Shown here: positions 21,416-31,467 of the stretch, in pieces | Layout: each line of letters begins with the position of its first letter | How positions within the stretch are numbered: position 1 is the first letter of the stretch | Origin: Candidatus Nanosyncoccus nanoralicus | GTDB lineage: Bacteria > Patescibacteriota > Saccharimonadia > Saccharimonadales > Saccharimonadaceae | Direction: 5' to 3' | NCBI RefSeq assembly: GCF_004138405.1 | Contig: NZ_PRLL01000003.1 | Span: 1-44,420, forward strand | Length of the DNA: 44,420 nt | Translations under genes and position numbers: made by a program | The notes under the pieces: model-generated | Database searches by the model: none | Seen by the model: the letters and a program-made list of their open reading frames with translations, nothing else | Told to the model about the DNA's origin: nothing

Positions 21416-23491
21416 ATGCCCGCATTTGAGTTACAGAGTAAATATGCCCCTACGGGTGACCAGCCGACTGCAATCCGGCAGCTTACTGATGGTCTTAAAA
21501 AAGGCATTCGCGAGCAGACCTTACTTGGCGTGACTGGTTCTGGTAAAACCTTCACTATGGCAAATATTATCCAGAATCTCCAGAAGCCAACTTTGATCTT
21601 GGCTCACAATAAGACTCTAGCGGCTCAACTCTACTCTGAATTTAGAGAATTCTTCCCGAAAAACGAGGTACATTATTTTGTCTCTTATTTCGACTATTAT
21701 CAACCTGAAGCCTACATTGCCAGTACTGATACTTATATTGAGAAAGATTCGGCAATCAATGATGAAATTGATCGTCTTCGTCATGCTGCCACAGTCGCTC
21801 TCTTGACTCGGCCAGACACTATTATTGTGGCCTCGGTTTCTTGTATTTATGGTATCGGTTCTCCTGATCACTACGTTGAAATGTCACTCCCCTTGATCAA
21901 AAAACAGGGGATTTGGCAAATCATGGAACTTAGTGAGCTTGCTAAAGCTTCTCTCGGCCGTCTCCATTCGCCATCGCTCGTTAATACCACCACGCAAAGT
22001 GCAGGTTCTCTCAATCAAACCAATTTTATCATCTACCTCATTGCCATGCAGTATCACCGAAATGACCTCGCCTTCGAACGTAGTAATTTTCGGGTTAAAG
22101 GCGATACTATTGATCTCTTTCCTGCCTCTGGTGAAGTGGCTTATCGTTTTGAGTTCGATTTTGATAACCTAGAATCCGTTAAAATTATTGACCCGCTTAC
22201 TGCTGAAGTCCTTGAAAAACCCGAACAAGTTCATATTTTTCCAAACACCCATTACGCAACTCCTCGTGATCAACTCTCTCGGGCTATTGATACAATTGAG
22301 GCTGAATTTGACAGTAGGCTAAAATATTTTGAGGCAGAACATAAATATCTGGAAGCGCAACGTTTATCTCAGCGCACCAAGTATGATCTAGAAATGCTCA
22401 AAGAAACCGGTTTTGTTAAGGGGATTGAAAATTATTCAAGACATCTGGACGGACGTAAGGCTGGGGAGCCGCCAGCGACGCTTTTAGACTTTTTCCCAGA
22501 TGACTTCCTCCTTCTCGTTGATGAGTCACATATGACTCTGCCCCAAGTTCGTGGTATGTATAACGGAGATCACGCTAGGAAAACCACACTCGTTGATTAT
22601 GGATTTCGTCTACCAAGTGCCTTAGATAACCGACCACTCACTTTTGATGAATTTGAAAAACATATTCATCGCGCAGTCTATGTTTCAGCCACGCCAGGTA
22701 AATATGAACTAGAAGTTTCTCCTACTCCAGCCGAGCAGGTGATTCGCCCCACAGGCTTGCTCGATCCTGAGATTGAAGTTCGTCCCACGGATGGGCAAAT
22801 TGATGATCTGATGGTAGAGATCGAAGCTCGCATTCAAAAAAATCAGCGCGTCATTGTCACAACTCTCACAAAGCGCATGGCCGAGGATCTTTCACAACAT
22901 CTCAAGGACCACGGTATAAAAACTGCCTACATTCATTCTGAAATAGATACATTAGAGCGAGGTGATATTTTAAGAGATTTACGCACGGGTGTTTATGATG
23001 TTCTAGTCGGTATTAATCTTCTACGTGAAGGGCTTGATCTTCCAGAGGTTTCACTAGTTGCTATTCTGGACGCAGACAAAGAAGGCTTCTTGCGTTCTGA
23101 ATCTGCCTTAATTCAAACCATTGGTCGTGCGGCTCGTCATGAAGAAGGCCACGTGATTATGTATGCTGATAATATTACCGAAAGTATGGAACGGGCCATC
23201 ACCGAAACCGATCGTCGTCGCGATATTCAGATGAAATATAATCACGAACACAATATAGTTCCGCACAGTATCAAGAAGGAAATTTCTTTGGGGCTTCGTG
23301 CAATTATCCCAGAAAAGGCCAAAGAAAATAAATTAGATCTCAAAAAGGTTCCAAAATCAGAATTTAAGATCCTGGTTAAAGAATTATCCGAGCAAATGCA
23401 GCTAGCCGCAGCCAATCTTGAGTATGAAAAAGCGGCAGAAATTCGTGATATGATTCAGCAGATTAAAGATGCTGAAGAAGGCCAAAAATAG
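21416..23491 (+). CDS. uvrB: Excinuclease ABC subunit UvrB
   Basis: UvrB is the damage-verifying helicase-like core of nucleotide excision repair. The 691-residue protein has P-loop GVTGSGKT (38-45), the beta-hairpin [10 protein letters not shown] (91-100), DESHMTLPQ (motif II), the motif V/VI region ([19 protein letters not shown]) and a C-terminal UVR motif for UvrC contact ([14 protein letters not shown]). Between IYGIGSP (144-150) and QYHRND (212-217) there are about 74 residues, against about 41 in E. coli from memory, so an insertion of about 30 residues (about 162-200) sits near domain 2. The 3' end has a partial copy at 26552. Confidence 0.96.
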   Translation: MPAFELQSKYAPTGDQPTAIRQLTDGLKKGIREQTLLGVTGSGKTFTMANIIQNLQKPTLILAHNKTLAAQLYSEFREFFPKNEVHYFVSYFDYYQPEAYIASTDTYIEKDSAINDEIDRLRHAATVALLTRPDTIIVASVSCIYGIGSPDHYVEMSLPLIKKQGIWQIMELSELAKASLGRLHSPSLVNTTTQSAGSLNQTNFIIYLIAMQYHRNDLAFERSNFRVKGDTIDLFPASGEVAYRFEFDFDNLESVKIIDPLTAEVLEKPEQVHIFPNTHYATPRDQLSRAIDTIEAEFDSRLKYFEAEHKYLEAQRLSQRTKYDLEMLKETGFVKGIENYSRHLDGRKAGEPPATLLDFFPDDFLLLVDESHMTLPQVRGMYNGDHARKTTLVDYGFRLPSALDNRPLTFDEFEKHIHRAVYVSATPGKYELEVSPTPAEQVIRPTGLLDPEIEVRPTDGQIDDLMVEIEARIQKNQRVIVTTLTKRMAEDLSQHLKDHGIKTAYIHSEIDTLERGDILRDLRTGVYDVLVGINLLREGLDLPEVSLVAILDADKEGFLRSESALIQTIGRAARHEEGHVIMYADNITESMERAITETDRRRDIQMKYNHEHNIVPHSIKKEISLGLRAIIPEKAKENKLDLKKVPKSEFKILVKELSEQMQLAAANLEYEKAAEIRDMIQQIKDAEEGQK

Positions 23492-23536
23492 AGATCTAAT
23501 TATTTTATCTAAATATCAATCACCGAAAGATTGTTG

Positions 23537-23545
23537 TGGTAAAAT
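23537..23545 (+). promoter_or_regulatory. Extended -10 promoter of the first BceA-type gene
   Basis: TGG-TAAAAT. It gives a leader of about 27 nt carrying a strong AAGGAGG Shine-Dalgarno, so this gene is not leaderless. Confidence 0.55.
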
Positions 23546-23578
23546 AGAAAAAATATATTTTCTAATCTAAGGAGGTAA

Positions 23579-24355
23579 ATGGCAAAAGCGGAAACTATTC
23601 TTGCCGTTGAAAAAGTTACAAAGACTTTCGGTAAGGGGGCCAGTCTCACGAAGGCTGTTGATAATCTATCTTTTAAAGTCAAAAAGGGTGAGTTTCTTGC
23701 CATTATGGGTGCCTCTGGGTCTGGTAAGAGTACTACTCTAAACTTAATCTCAACGATTGATCGTCCGACTGAGGGAAAGATCCTAGTTGATGATACTGAT
23801 ATTACAAAACTAAAAGGCGAGAAGCTCAATGCCTTTAGGCGTGAATCTCTCGGATTTATCTTCCAGGATTTCAATCTACTAGATAACCTAACCGCCTATG
23901 AAAACATTGCTCTTGCACTCTCAATCCAGAACGTCAAAGCAAAAGAAATTGATGAGCGTGTAAAGGCGGTCGCTAAGAATCTTGATATTGAGAAGATTCT
24001 CGACAAGTTTCCATACCAGCTTTCTGGCGGCCAGAAACAGCGTGTCGCTTCTGCTCGTGCCATTGTCACCAATCCAAAACTTGTTCTAGCTGACGAGCCA
24101 ACCGGCGCACTTGACTCAAAATCTTCAAAGTTATTACTCGAACGTTTCGATTACCTTAATCAGGAACTTGAAGCAACCATTATCATGGTAACCCACGATG
24201 CCTTTTCGGCTAGCTTCGCTTCACGTATTATCTTTATCAAAGATGGTAAAATCTTTAACGAAATTCATCGTGACAACAAAACACGCAAAGAGTTCTTTGA
24301 TGAAATTATTCGTGTAATGGCCACACTTGGTGGAGGCGACTCTGATGTTATTTAA
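23579..24355 (+). CDS. BceA-type ABC transporter ATP-binding protein (copy 1)
   Basis: The 258-residue ATPase has Walker [11 protein letters not shown]-loop FIFQDFNLL, signature LSGGQKQR, Walker [14 protein letters not shown] and the switch His in MVTHDAF. It belongs to the MacB/LolD/BceA group of ABC ATPases. It pairs with the long FtsX-like permease encoded next, whose ATG overlaps the end of this gene by 11 nt. BceAB-type pairs protect against wall-acting antimicrobial peptides; here the peptide is unknown. It is strikingly similar along its whole length to the second copy at 28477. A strong AAGGAGG sets the start. Confidence 0.93.
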   Translation: MAKAETILAVEKVTKTFGKGASLTKAVDNLSFKVKKGEFLAIMGASGSGKSTTLNLISTIDRPTEGKILVDDTDITKLKGEKLNAFRRESLGFIFQDFNLLDNLTAYENIALALSIQNVKAKEIDERVKAVAKNLDIEKILDKFPYQLSGGQKQRVASARAIVTNPKLVLADEPTGALDSKSSKLLLERFDYLNQELEATIIMVTHDAFSASFASRIIFIKDGKIFNEIHRDNKTRKEFFDEIIRVMATLGGGDSDVI

Positions 24356-26537
24356 ACTTTCGTTTCGAAATATCACGCGTAGCGTCAAGGATTATGCGAT
24401 TTATTTCTTCACGTTAGTACTCGGCGTTACTCTCTTTTATGTCTTCAACTCAGTCGGATCTCAAGCAGCGGTCCTCGAACTTAATAATGCCAAGAAGTTG
24501 ATTGTCGAGTTACTTAGTAAAATCCTTTCCGGTATGAGTATTCTCGTGGTGGCTATTCTTGGCGCCCTGATTATCTATGCCTCGCGTTTCTTAATTAAGC
24601 GTCGCAACAAAGAATTTGCTATCTATCTGACATTGGGGATGAGTAAACGTAAAATCTCGCGCCTCCTTTTCTTTGAGACCCTGATGATCGGTATCATCTC
24701 ACTTGCCGTCGGACTTCTCATTGGTATCGGTGCTTCGCAGTTGATCAGTATTCTCATCGGACGTCTATTTGAGGCAGATATGAGTAAATTTCAGTTTGTA
24801 TTTTCTGAAAAAGCTTTCTTTGATACTATCCTTTATTTTGGTCTCATCTACCTCATTGTTATCGTATTTAATACGATAATCGTTGGTCGTCTTAAGATTA
24901 TCGATCTTCTCCATGGTAGTAAGAAATCCGAGAAGGCATTCCTAAAGAACCCACTACTTCGTGCTATTGTTTTTGTTCTTTCTAGTTTTGGTCTAAGTTA
25001 TGCTTATTGGTGGGTTACTAATGATAAGGTTTCAATGATGGACCGCATAAATAATCTCCTCTGGCCAGTTGCAATTGGTGTGATTACAACTTTTCTGCTT
25101 TTCTGGTCATTTTCAGGCTTAATTATGGAAGTCCTTACCAGAAGTAAAAGATTCTACTATCGTGGTCTCAATTCTTTTATCTTTCGTCAAGTCTCCAGCA
25201 AGATCAATACAGCAGTGGTCTCCATGTCTCTAATTAGTCTTCTCCTCTTTTTGACTATTAGTATTCTTTCACTCTGTTTTTCAATTAACGAATCTATGAA
25301 AAAAGAGTTAGCCTATAACACTCCGGTTGACGCCTTCATTGAGCTTACCGATTATCAGGCCGTCTTTGGTCCAAATCGCCCTGGCTACGGACCTTTGGCT
25401 GACAGTATCAACCCAGATTTTGATGCGCAGATTAAAGAGTCACAAAAGTACATGCAAAGGCCTATCTACCAAAGATTAACTGAGAAAGATAAGGAAATTG
25501 CAAAAAGCATTAAGGAGTATCTTGAGGTTAATGTCTATGCCGATCATACCTTTACCTTTAAGCAAGCCCTCCAAGCGGAGTATCTTAACGGCTTAGTGGG
25601 TGAGTTTATGTCAAAAACTGCGGTACCAATACTTCGTGTTTCTGACTATAATAAAATAGCAAAACTCTACCATCGCGAAGAAATCTCTCTGGCTGACAAT
25701 CAATATCAGATGCTTGCAGACTATAAACCCATGAGCGACTCTATTGATAAATCATTGGCTTCAGGTTTTCAGATTAATTATCGAGGACAAACTCTAAGTC
25801 CAGTTGCAAAAAAGCATCTCGAAGGTTTTGTAACTTCCTCTGGTATGAAGTCTAATACTGGTATTCTAATTGTGCCAGATAAAATCGCTTCCGAGCAAGC
25901 TATTGGTAGCCGTGTTTTACTTGTAAACTACAATACTAGTGCGGATCATACTGCTCAACAAATCGATAATGACATACGTAGAATATATGACCTCGGTAAT
26001 TTATCTATTGAGATTCATAGCTCTGCAGACGAGACGGCACAAAAATCGAAACAGAATAGTAAAAAAGAAGAGCAGCGTCCGAGCGGTGTCTCCTTTAGCT
26101 ATATGACTAAAATTCTTATTTATACTTCCTCAATTGGTCTGCAGGCCATCGCTACCTTTGTCGGTTTTTACCTTGGTATTATCTTCTTGATTTCTTCTGC
26201 CGCAATTCTTGCTCTCAAACAGCTTTCTGAGTCATCTGATAATATTGAAAAATACGCTGCTTTAAGACGTCTCGGTGCCAGTAATAAAATGCTGAATCAT
26301 GCTCTCTTTATTCAAATCGCCATCTTCTTCGTCTTCCCGCTTCTTGTCGGTATTCTCCATTCTGTCTTCGGTATTAAATTTGCCTCCAGCATCATCGAAG
26401 TATTCGGTTCTGGTGGACTACTCGCCTCAATCCCAATCACCGCTTCCATGCTCATTCTGATTTATGGCGGTTACTTCCTCTTGACTTACCTCAGTAGTAA
26501 ACGTATTATCTCTGAAAAGCAATTACGCCGCGACTAA
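24345..26537 (+). CDS. BceB-type FtsX-like permease (copy 1)
   Basis: I start at 24345 ([16 protein letters not shown]), set by a GGAGG 8 nt upstream; this gives 730 residues. The layout is that of BceB permeases: one N-terminal helix, a group of helices with a large FtsX region, an external domain (about residues 320-570), and three final helices. BceB binds the antimicrobial peptide and its target lipid and also forms a sensory complex with a BceS kinase. The last 23 residues are identical to those of the second permease. The gene belongs to one operon with the upstream ATPase. A small UVR gene follows after 14 nt. Confidence 0.92.
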   Translation: MLFKLSFRNITRSVKDYAIYFFTLVLGVTLFYVFNSVGSQAAVLELNNAKKLIVELLSKILSGMSILVVAILGALIIYASRFLIKRRNKEFAIYLTLGMSKRKISRLLFFETLMIGIISLAVGLLIGIGASQLISILIGRLFEADMSKFQFVFSEKAFFDTILYFGLIYLIVIVFNTIIVGRLKIIDLLHGSKKSEKAFLKNPLLRAIVFVLSSFGLSYAYWWVTNDKVSMMDRINNLLWPVAIGVITTFLLFWSFSGLIMEVLTRSKRFYYRGLNSFIFRQVSSKINTAVVSMSLISLLLFLTISILSLCFSINESMKKELAYNTPVDAFIELTDYQAVFGPNRPGYGPLADSINPDFDAQIKESQKYMQRPIYQRLTEKDKEIAKSIKEYLEVNVYADHTFTFKQALQAEYLNGLVGEFMSKTAVPILRVSDYNKIAKLYHREEISLADNQYQMLADYKPMSDSIDKSLASGFQINYRGQTLSPVAKKHLEGFVTSSGMKSNTGILIVPDKIASEQAIGSRVLLVNYNTSADHTAQQIDNDIRRIYDLGNLSIEIHSSADETAQKSKQNSKKEEQRPSGVSFSYMTKILIYTSSIGLQAIATFVGFYLGIIFLISSAAILALKQLSESSDNIEKYAALRRLGASNKMLNHALFIQIAIFFVFPLLVGILHSVFGIKFASSIIEVFGSGGLLASIPITASMLILIYGGYFLLTYLSSKRIISEKQLRRD

Positions 26538-26551
26538 TACAACTATCAATA

Positions 26552-26662
26552 ATGTCCGAGCAAATGCAGCTTGCCGCAGCTAATTTAGAGTATGAGAAGG
26601 CTGCTGAGATTCGTGATATGATAGAAAAAATCCGAGACGAAGAAGAAAAAAGGAAGAGCTAA
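26552..26662 (+). CDS. Free-standing 36-residue UVR-motif peptide, copy of the uvrB 3' end
   Basis: This small ORF begins [18 protein letters not shown] and continues through the UVR motif to its own charged end (EKIRDEEEKRKS). From its second residue, 23 residues are identical to the UvrB C-terminus, although 9 of those 23 codons differ, all synonymously. Its TAA overlaps the ATG of the response regulator (TAATG), so the two are translationally coupled. UVR motifs are helical-hairpin interaction modules (UvrB-UvrC, McsA). No obvious Shine-Dalgarno precedes its ATG. It may be an interaction or inhibitor peptide, a coupling device for the regulator, or a relic; the synonymous pattern argues against a relic. 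Confidence 0.7.
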   Translation: MSEQMQLAAANLEYEKAAEIRDMIEKIRDEEEKRKS

Positions 26663-27336
26663 TGTTTAAAATTTTAATTATTGAGGATGATAAAGGCATC
26701 AGGGAAGGGCTTTCGGAGCTTTTACTAACCTCAAATTACTTGCCTTTGATTTTGGATATGAACAACATCTCGGTGGAAAAGATCCAAGAACTCTCGCCAG
26801 ATCTTATTCTGCTGGATATCAATTTACCGGGTATTAATGGTCGTGATTTTGTGCGTGAAATTAGAAAAATTCTAAATACACCAGTCATTATGGTCACTAG
26901 TCGTAATACCGAAATGGATGAAGCGCTTGCTATTAGTTATGGTGCGGATGATTTTATTGCTAAACCCTACAACCCAACAATCTTATTGCTCCGTATTGCG
27001 GCAATTTTAAGACGATCAAACCTTGCTTCAGAAATTAAAACTTATCGAAATCTACAAATCGATCTCAAGAAAGGAACCATCTCTTCAACAAAAAGCAATA
27101 GTAAAGCTATTGAACTTACTAAAAATGAGCTCCTAATCTTTCGTACTCTTTTATATAATCAAGAACGCATCGTTTCACGTAATGAACTGATGACAGAGCT
27201 TTGGGATAACTGCGAATATATTAACGATAATGCGCTTACTGTTAATATTAGTAGACTTCGTGACAAATTAGAGAAGTTAGGCGAAACATCAACTATTGAA
27301 ACTAGAAAGGGTCTAGGCTACATCCTTGCCAAATAA
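26662..27336 (+). CDS. OmpR/BceR-family response regulator
   Basis: The 224-residue regulator has a receiver domain (D9-D10, phospho-acceptor D52 in LLDINLPG, T80 and K102 in IAKPYNP) and a winged-helix DNA-binding domain (about 130-224, ELTKNELLIFRTLL to TRKGLGYIL). Its start overlaps the stop of the UVR peptide gene, with a GGAAG ribosome-binding site inside that gene. The kinase gene starts 2 nt after its stop. BceR-type regulators switch on the neighbouring BceAB genes when the transporter senses its peptide; here two transporter copies flank it. Confidence 0.94.
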   Translation: MFKILIIEDDKGIREGLSELLLTSNYLPLILDMNNISVEKIQELSPDLILLDINLPGINGRDFVREIRKILNTPVIMVTSRNTEMDEALAISYGADDFIAKPYNPTILLLRIAAILRRSNLASEIKTYRNLQIDLKKGTISSTKSNSKAIELTKNELLIFRTLLYNQERIVSRNELMTELWDNCEYINDNALTVNISRLRDKLEKLGETSTIETRKGLGYILAK

Positions 27337-27338
27337 CT

Positions 27339-28424
27339 ATGAAATTTAGGGAATACATCGCGGATAATCTGAATATTCTTCTAGCTAATCTTTTTGCAAT
27401 TGTTCTAACCGAGTATCTTCTTTGTGTATTTTCAACCTCTCTTGAATTTAATATCTTTATCATTTTTATCAATCTCTTTACTTTTATTGTTTGCTTCCTC
27501 CATGCCTATTTTAGGAAAGCGCGTTTTTACAAGAAAATTCATCGAGGAATCGATGCCCTCGATCAAAAGATCTTGGTGCATGAACTAATCGACCCGATAA
27601 CCAACGAAGAAAAGCTCCTTCATCAGGAAATTTCCGAACTCAATCGTTATATGATTGACCAAATTAATCAATATAAAATCAAATTTGAAGATTTTAAAGA
27701 ATATCTTGAGCTTTGGGTCCACGAGGTAAAATTGCCTATCTCTGCTCTTCGGTTAAACCTCACTCAAACAAAATATAAAAATAACCAATTACTTCTTTCG
27801 GAAATAGATAGACTGGACGACTATGTTAATCAGATTTTGTATCTAGTCAGATCTGAGCACGTAGAAAAAGATTATCAAATTTCAGAGTCCAGCCTTTCGG
27901 AGATTATTAAGCGTGTTGCTCTTAAAAATCAGAGCGCTCTCATAGATAGTAGGATTGACTTTCAAGTTGAGAATGTGGAGAAAACTATTGAAACCGACTC
28001 AAAGTGGTTAGAATTTATCTTAAATCAAATCATTGCCAATAGTATAAAATATCGTAAAAAGAAATCACCTCAAATTAAAGTTTACAGCGAGGAGACGTCA
28101 AAGGTACTTGTTTTACATGTATATGATAATGGTATTGGTATTCCAACGTCTGATCAATCTCGCGTCTTTCAAAAGGCCTTCACTGGACAAAATGGTCGTC
28201 CCTACGATTTTGATAAGACTAAAATAAATCTCATGGCAGATACTAGCGGTAGTAAGAGTACTGGCATGGGGTTGTATATCGTTAAAAAGTTGATTGATAA
28301 ATTAGGACATCGAATTCTAATCAGTTCGACTGAATATCAATATACGGATGTTATGATAGTTTTTGCCAAAAATGATTATTACAAAAATGTAAGAAACTGT
28401 AATATTAAAAGCACGACAGAGTAA
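27339..28424 (+). CDS. BceS-type intramembrane-sensing histidine kinase
   Basis: The 361-residue kinase has two N-terminal membrane helices (about residues 13-31 and 36-57) with an almost absent external loop, the hallmark of intramembrane-sensing kinases that receive their signal from a BceB-type permease. The phosphoacceptor is H128 (LWVHEVKLPISAL), as in the BceS family. The ATPase domain has NQIIANSIKYR (N box), DNGIGIP and STGMGLYIVKKL. It is in one operon with the regulator (2-nt gap) and lies upstream of the second transporter. Confidence 0.93.
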   Translation: MKFREYIADNLNILLANLFAIVLTEYLLCVFSTSLEFNIFIIFINLFTFIVCFLHAYFRKARFYKKIHRGIDALDQKILVHELIDPITNEEKLLHQEISELNRYMIDQINQYKIKFEDFKEYLELWVHEVKLPISALRLNLTQTKYKNNQLLLSEIDRLDDYVNQILYLVRSEHVEKDYQISESSLSEIIKRVALKNQSALIDSRIDFQVENVEKTIETDSKWLEFILNQIIANSIKYRKKKSPQIKVYSEETSKVLVLHVYDNGIGIPTSDQSRVFQKAFTGQNGRPYDFDKTKINLMADTSGSKSTGMGLYIVKKLIDKLGHRILISSTEYQYTDVMIVFAKNDYYKNVRNCNIKSTTE

Positions 28425-28476
28425 TTGAAATTCTATAAACTTGAGATAACAAGAACTTCTTGTTGGAAAGGAAAAA

Positions 28477-29244
28477 ATGAAAGAATTACTAAAAATTGAG
28501 AAAATCGAGAAGTATTACGGGAATCGTTCAAGCATCACGAAGGCGGTTGATAATATATCTTTTGAGGTGGATAGTGGTGAATTTGTAGCTATTATGGGTG
28601 CAAGTGGTTCTGGTAAGACTACACTTTTGAACCTTATCTCCACTATTGACAAAGTCACCTCTGGACATATTTATGTAGCAGGTACCGATATTACGAAACT
28701 CAAGGGTAACGCACTTAATCGCTTTCGAAGGGAAGAGCTCGGATTTATTTTTCAGGATTTTAATCTGCTTGATAATCTTACTGCCTACGAAAATATTGCA
28801 CTTGCTCTTTCTATTCAAAACATTAAAGCCGTTGATATTGAACCGCGTGTTAAAAAAGTTGCCACCGATTTGGATATTCAGAATATCTTGCAAAAATACC
28901 CGTATCAGCTCTCTGGTGGACAAAAACAGCGTGTGGCATCAGCCCGTGCCATTATTACTGATCCAAAACTAGTTCTAGCTGATGAGCCAACCGGTGCGCT
29001 CGATTCAAAATCCTCTAGAATGCTACTTGAACGTTTTGATTACTTAAATCAAGAGCTCGGTGCCACTATTCTGATGGTCACCCACGACGCTTTCACGGCA
29101 AGCTATTCTTCTAGGGTAATTTTTATCAAAGATGGTAAGATTTTTAATGAAATTAATCGTGGTAAGAATTCACGAAAGGAATTCTTTGACAAAATTATCA
29201 ATGTCATGACTCTATTAGGTGGAGACCTTAACGATGCTCTTTAA
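28477..29244 (+). CDS. BceA-type ABC transporter ATP-binding protein (copy 2)
   Basis: The 255-residue ATPase has Walker [11 protein letters not shown]-loop [30 protein letters not shown] and MVTHDAF, matching copy 1 across nearly its entire length. A GGAAAGG ribosome-binding site precedes it, 52 nt after the kinase gene. It overlaps the next permease start by 11 nt, exactly as in copy 1. With the kinase and regulator just upstream, it is the cognate transporter of the TCS by gene order. Confidence 0.93.
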   Translation: MKELLKIEKIEKYYGNRSSITKAVDNISFEVDSGEFVAIMGASGSGKTTLLNLISTIDKVTSGHIYVAGTDITKLKGNALNRFRREELGFIFQDFNLLDNLTAYENIALALSIQNIKAVDIEPRVKKVATDLDIQNILQKYPYQLSGGQKQRVASARAIITDPKLVLADEPTGALDSKSSRMLLERFDYLNQELGATILMVTHDAFTASYSSRVIFIKDGKIFNEINRGKNSRKEFFDKIINVMTLLGGDLNDAL

Positions 29245-31396
29245 ATTATCTTTTCGAAATATTATTCGTAGTATGAAGGACTATGCCATCTATTTCTTTA
29301 CTCTCGTCCTTGGCGTTGTTATTTTTTATGTCTTTAATGTTATCGGTACGCAAACGTCCATGATGGAACTAGGCAGCTCCACTAAAGATGTAGTTAAACT
29401 CCTTGTAAATGTTTTGTCGGGCGTAAGTTTAATTGTTGATGGCATTCTTGGCTATCTTATCATTTATGCTTCAAGATTTCTCATTAAACGGCGTAATAAA
29501 GAGTTCTCTATCTATCTCACTCTCGGTATGAGCAAACGCAAAATATCTCTACTACTTTTTCTTGAGACTCTCTTTATAGGGCTACTCTCTCTGGTTGCTG
29601 GTCTCTCTCTCGGTATTATTTTGTCACAACTAATGAGTGTAATGGTCGCCAATCTATTTGAGGCCGATATGTCAAAATTTCAATTTGTCTTTTCCGGTGA
29701 AGCCTGTCTAAAAACTATTGCTTATTTCGGGATAATTTATCTTCTAGTGATTGCCTTTAATACCGTCATGATTAATAAACTTAAGATAATTGATCTAATC
29801 CAAGCTAGTCGTAAGTCCGAAAAGGTCCGCCTAAAAAATCCTATTATCTGTACAGTTATCTTCTTTCTTGCTGCTACGATTCTAGGTGTTGCCTACTATC
29901 AAGTTACCGTCAATTATCTCAAGGTTCTCTCAGAAATCGCACTGTTTTGGCAAGTAATTGGTGCTGGAGTCATCGCAACTTTCTTGCTTTACTGGTCATT
30001 ATCAGGCCTCATAATGAAGCTGATTGTAACGCGTAAAAAACTCTATTATAAAGACTTAAATAGCTTTACATTTAAGCAGATTAGTAGCAAGATTAATACT
30101 ACCGTTGCTTCAATGAGTATTATCTGTCTCATGCTCTTCATTACTATCTGTACTTTGTCTAGTTGTTTATCTATCCGTGAAACTTCCAAAAAACAACTTG
30201 AATATGCCACTCCTGTCGATGCTGTTGTTTCATATCGGAATAACTATAATTCAAGATGGGAAGAATCCAATTCTGAAGAAGAGAAAGATAGTCCAGCCGT
30301 CAAGGCTTGGAAGCAAGAAATGGCAGTTAGGAACGAAAACGACTCTAGAGCGACTATCGAGGATATTATTAAGACCAGCTCAAGACTATGGAATAACCTC
30401 AAAGATCAGACTTCGTTTGATACATACATACTCTCCAAGAAGATAGAAGACGGCGGGCTTGACCTTAACGCTGTTTTGAATCAAAAATCTCTTCAAAAGA
30501 TAGCTGAAATGACTAACGGTCACGCTAATGGAATGTATGTCTTAAGGATCATCTCAGTTTCAGATTACAATAAGATCGCCAATTTATATCACTTCGATCA
30601 ATATAAATTAAACCCCGATCAGTATTTTATTCTGTCTGACTTCAAAAAAATGGAGGAAATTTACAATATTTCCCTGAAAGATGGACATAAAATCAAGATA
30701 AACGGAAAAACCTTATCACCAAAATTTGATCATAACAAGCAAGGCTTTATCGAGCCATCCAATACAAATGGCAATATGGGAATCCTCGTTGTCTCTGATG
30801 AAGTTACTAAAACTTTAGTAAAATATGAGAACTTCATGGCCGCAAACTATAAGACTAATGATAAAAATAAAAATGAACAGTTGGATAAAGATTTGCGTCG
30901 CATCATTACTGGTAACGAAAATGATTATATAAAAATTACTTCCCCGCGTTTTTATAATATACAGACCAAAAATCAGATAATCGCCATGTCGGTAGGTCTT
31001 CAGGCTATTGCTGTTTTCCTTGGCTTGTATCTTGGCATCATCTTCCTCATCTCTAGTGCTGCGATTTTATCACTTAAAGAATTATCTGAATCATCTGATA
31101 ATCGTGAAAAATATATGACATTAAGACGCTTAGGTGTAGATGAGAGGATGATTAACCGTGCACTCTTTCGTCAGATTGCTATTTTCTTCGCTGCTCCGCT
31201 CTTTCTAGCAATCATTCATTCGATCTTTGGTCTGACATTTGCTATAAAAATTCTTAGCTTTATTGGCACTGATGGATTAGCTCCATCAATAGTCATGGCT
31301 GTAATATTTTTGGTAACAATTTATGGTGGCTACTTCCTCTTAACCTACCTCAGTAGTAAGCGTATTATCTCTGAAAAGCAATTACGTCGCGATTAA
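29234..31396 (+). CDS. BceB-type FtsX-like permease (copy 2)
   Basis: I start at 29234 ([16 protein letters not shown]), homologous to copy 1 and preceded by a GGAG; this gives 720 residues. Membrane parts match copy 1 closely (RNKEFSIYLTLGMSKRKIS, FEADMSKFQFVFSG, and an identical last 23 residues). The external domain (about residues 310-570) is much less similar, with EESNSEEEKDSPAVKAWKQ replacing unrelated sequence in copy 1. Fast divergence of the external domain fits adaptation to a different peptide or ligand. A terminator follows within about 50 nt. Confidence 0.92.
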   Translation: MLFKLSFRNIIRSMKDYAIYFFTLVLGVVIFYVFNVIGTQTSMMELGSSTKDVVKLLVNVLSGVSLIVDGILGYLIIYASRFLIKRRNKEFSIYLTLGMSKRKISLLLFLETLFIGLLSLVAGLSLGIILSQLMSVMVANLFEADMSKFQFVFSGEACLKTIAYFGIIYLLVIAFNTVMINKLKIIDLIQASRKSEKVRLKNPIICTVIFFLAATILGVAYYQVTVNYLKVLSEIALFWQVIGAGVIATFLLYWSLSGLIMKLIVTRKKLYYKDLNSFTFKQISSKINTTVASMSIICLMLFITICTLSSCLSIRETSKKQLEYATPVDAVVSYRNNYNSRWEESNSEEEKDSPAVKAWKQEMAVRNENDSRATIEDIIKTSSRLWNNLKDQTSFDTYILSKKIEDGGLDLNAVLNQKSLQKIAEMTNGHANGMYVLRIISVSDYNKIANLYHFDQYKLNPDQYFILSDFKKMEEIYNISLKDGHKIKINGKTLSPKFDHNKQGFIEPSNTNGNMGILVVSDEVTKTLVKYENFMAANYKTNDKNKNEQLDKDLRRIITGNENDYIKITSPRFYNIQTKNQIIAMSVGLQAIAVFLGLYLGIIFLISSAAILSLKELSESSDNREKYMTLRRLGVDERMINRALFRQIAIFFAAPLFLAIIHSIFGLTFAIKILSFIGTDGLAPSIVMAVIFLVTIYGGYFLLTYLSSKRIISEKQLRRD

Positions 31397-31443
31397 TAGT
31401 CCTATTGACGAAAACGCGGACGAAACGGATGGCAAAAACATCT

Positions 31444-31467
31444 AGCCCCTCATAGGAGGGGCTTTTT
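31444..31467 (+). terminator. Terminator after the second transporter
   Basis: AGCCCCTC (31444-31451) pairs with GAGGGGCT (31456-31463) around ATAG, followed by TTTTT. Its T-run ends at the first T of the next gene's extended -10, so terminator and promoter are packed end to end. Confidence 0.92.

Noticed and set aside
23491..31396. Insertion sequence or transposon as the cause of the duplicated transporter
   Set aside because: I found no transposase, terminal inverted repeats or target-site duplication around the two copies. The duplicated uvrB tail points to plain tandem duplication.
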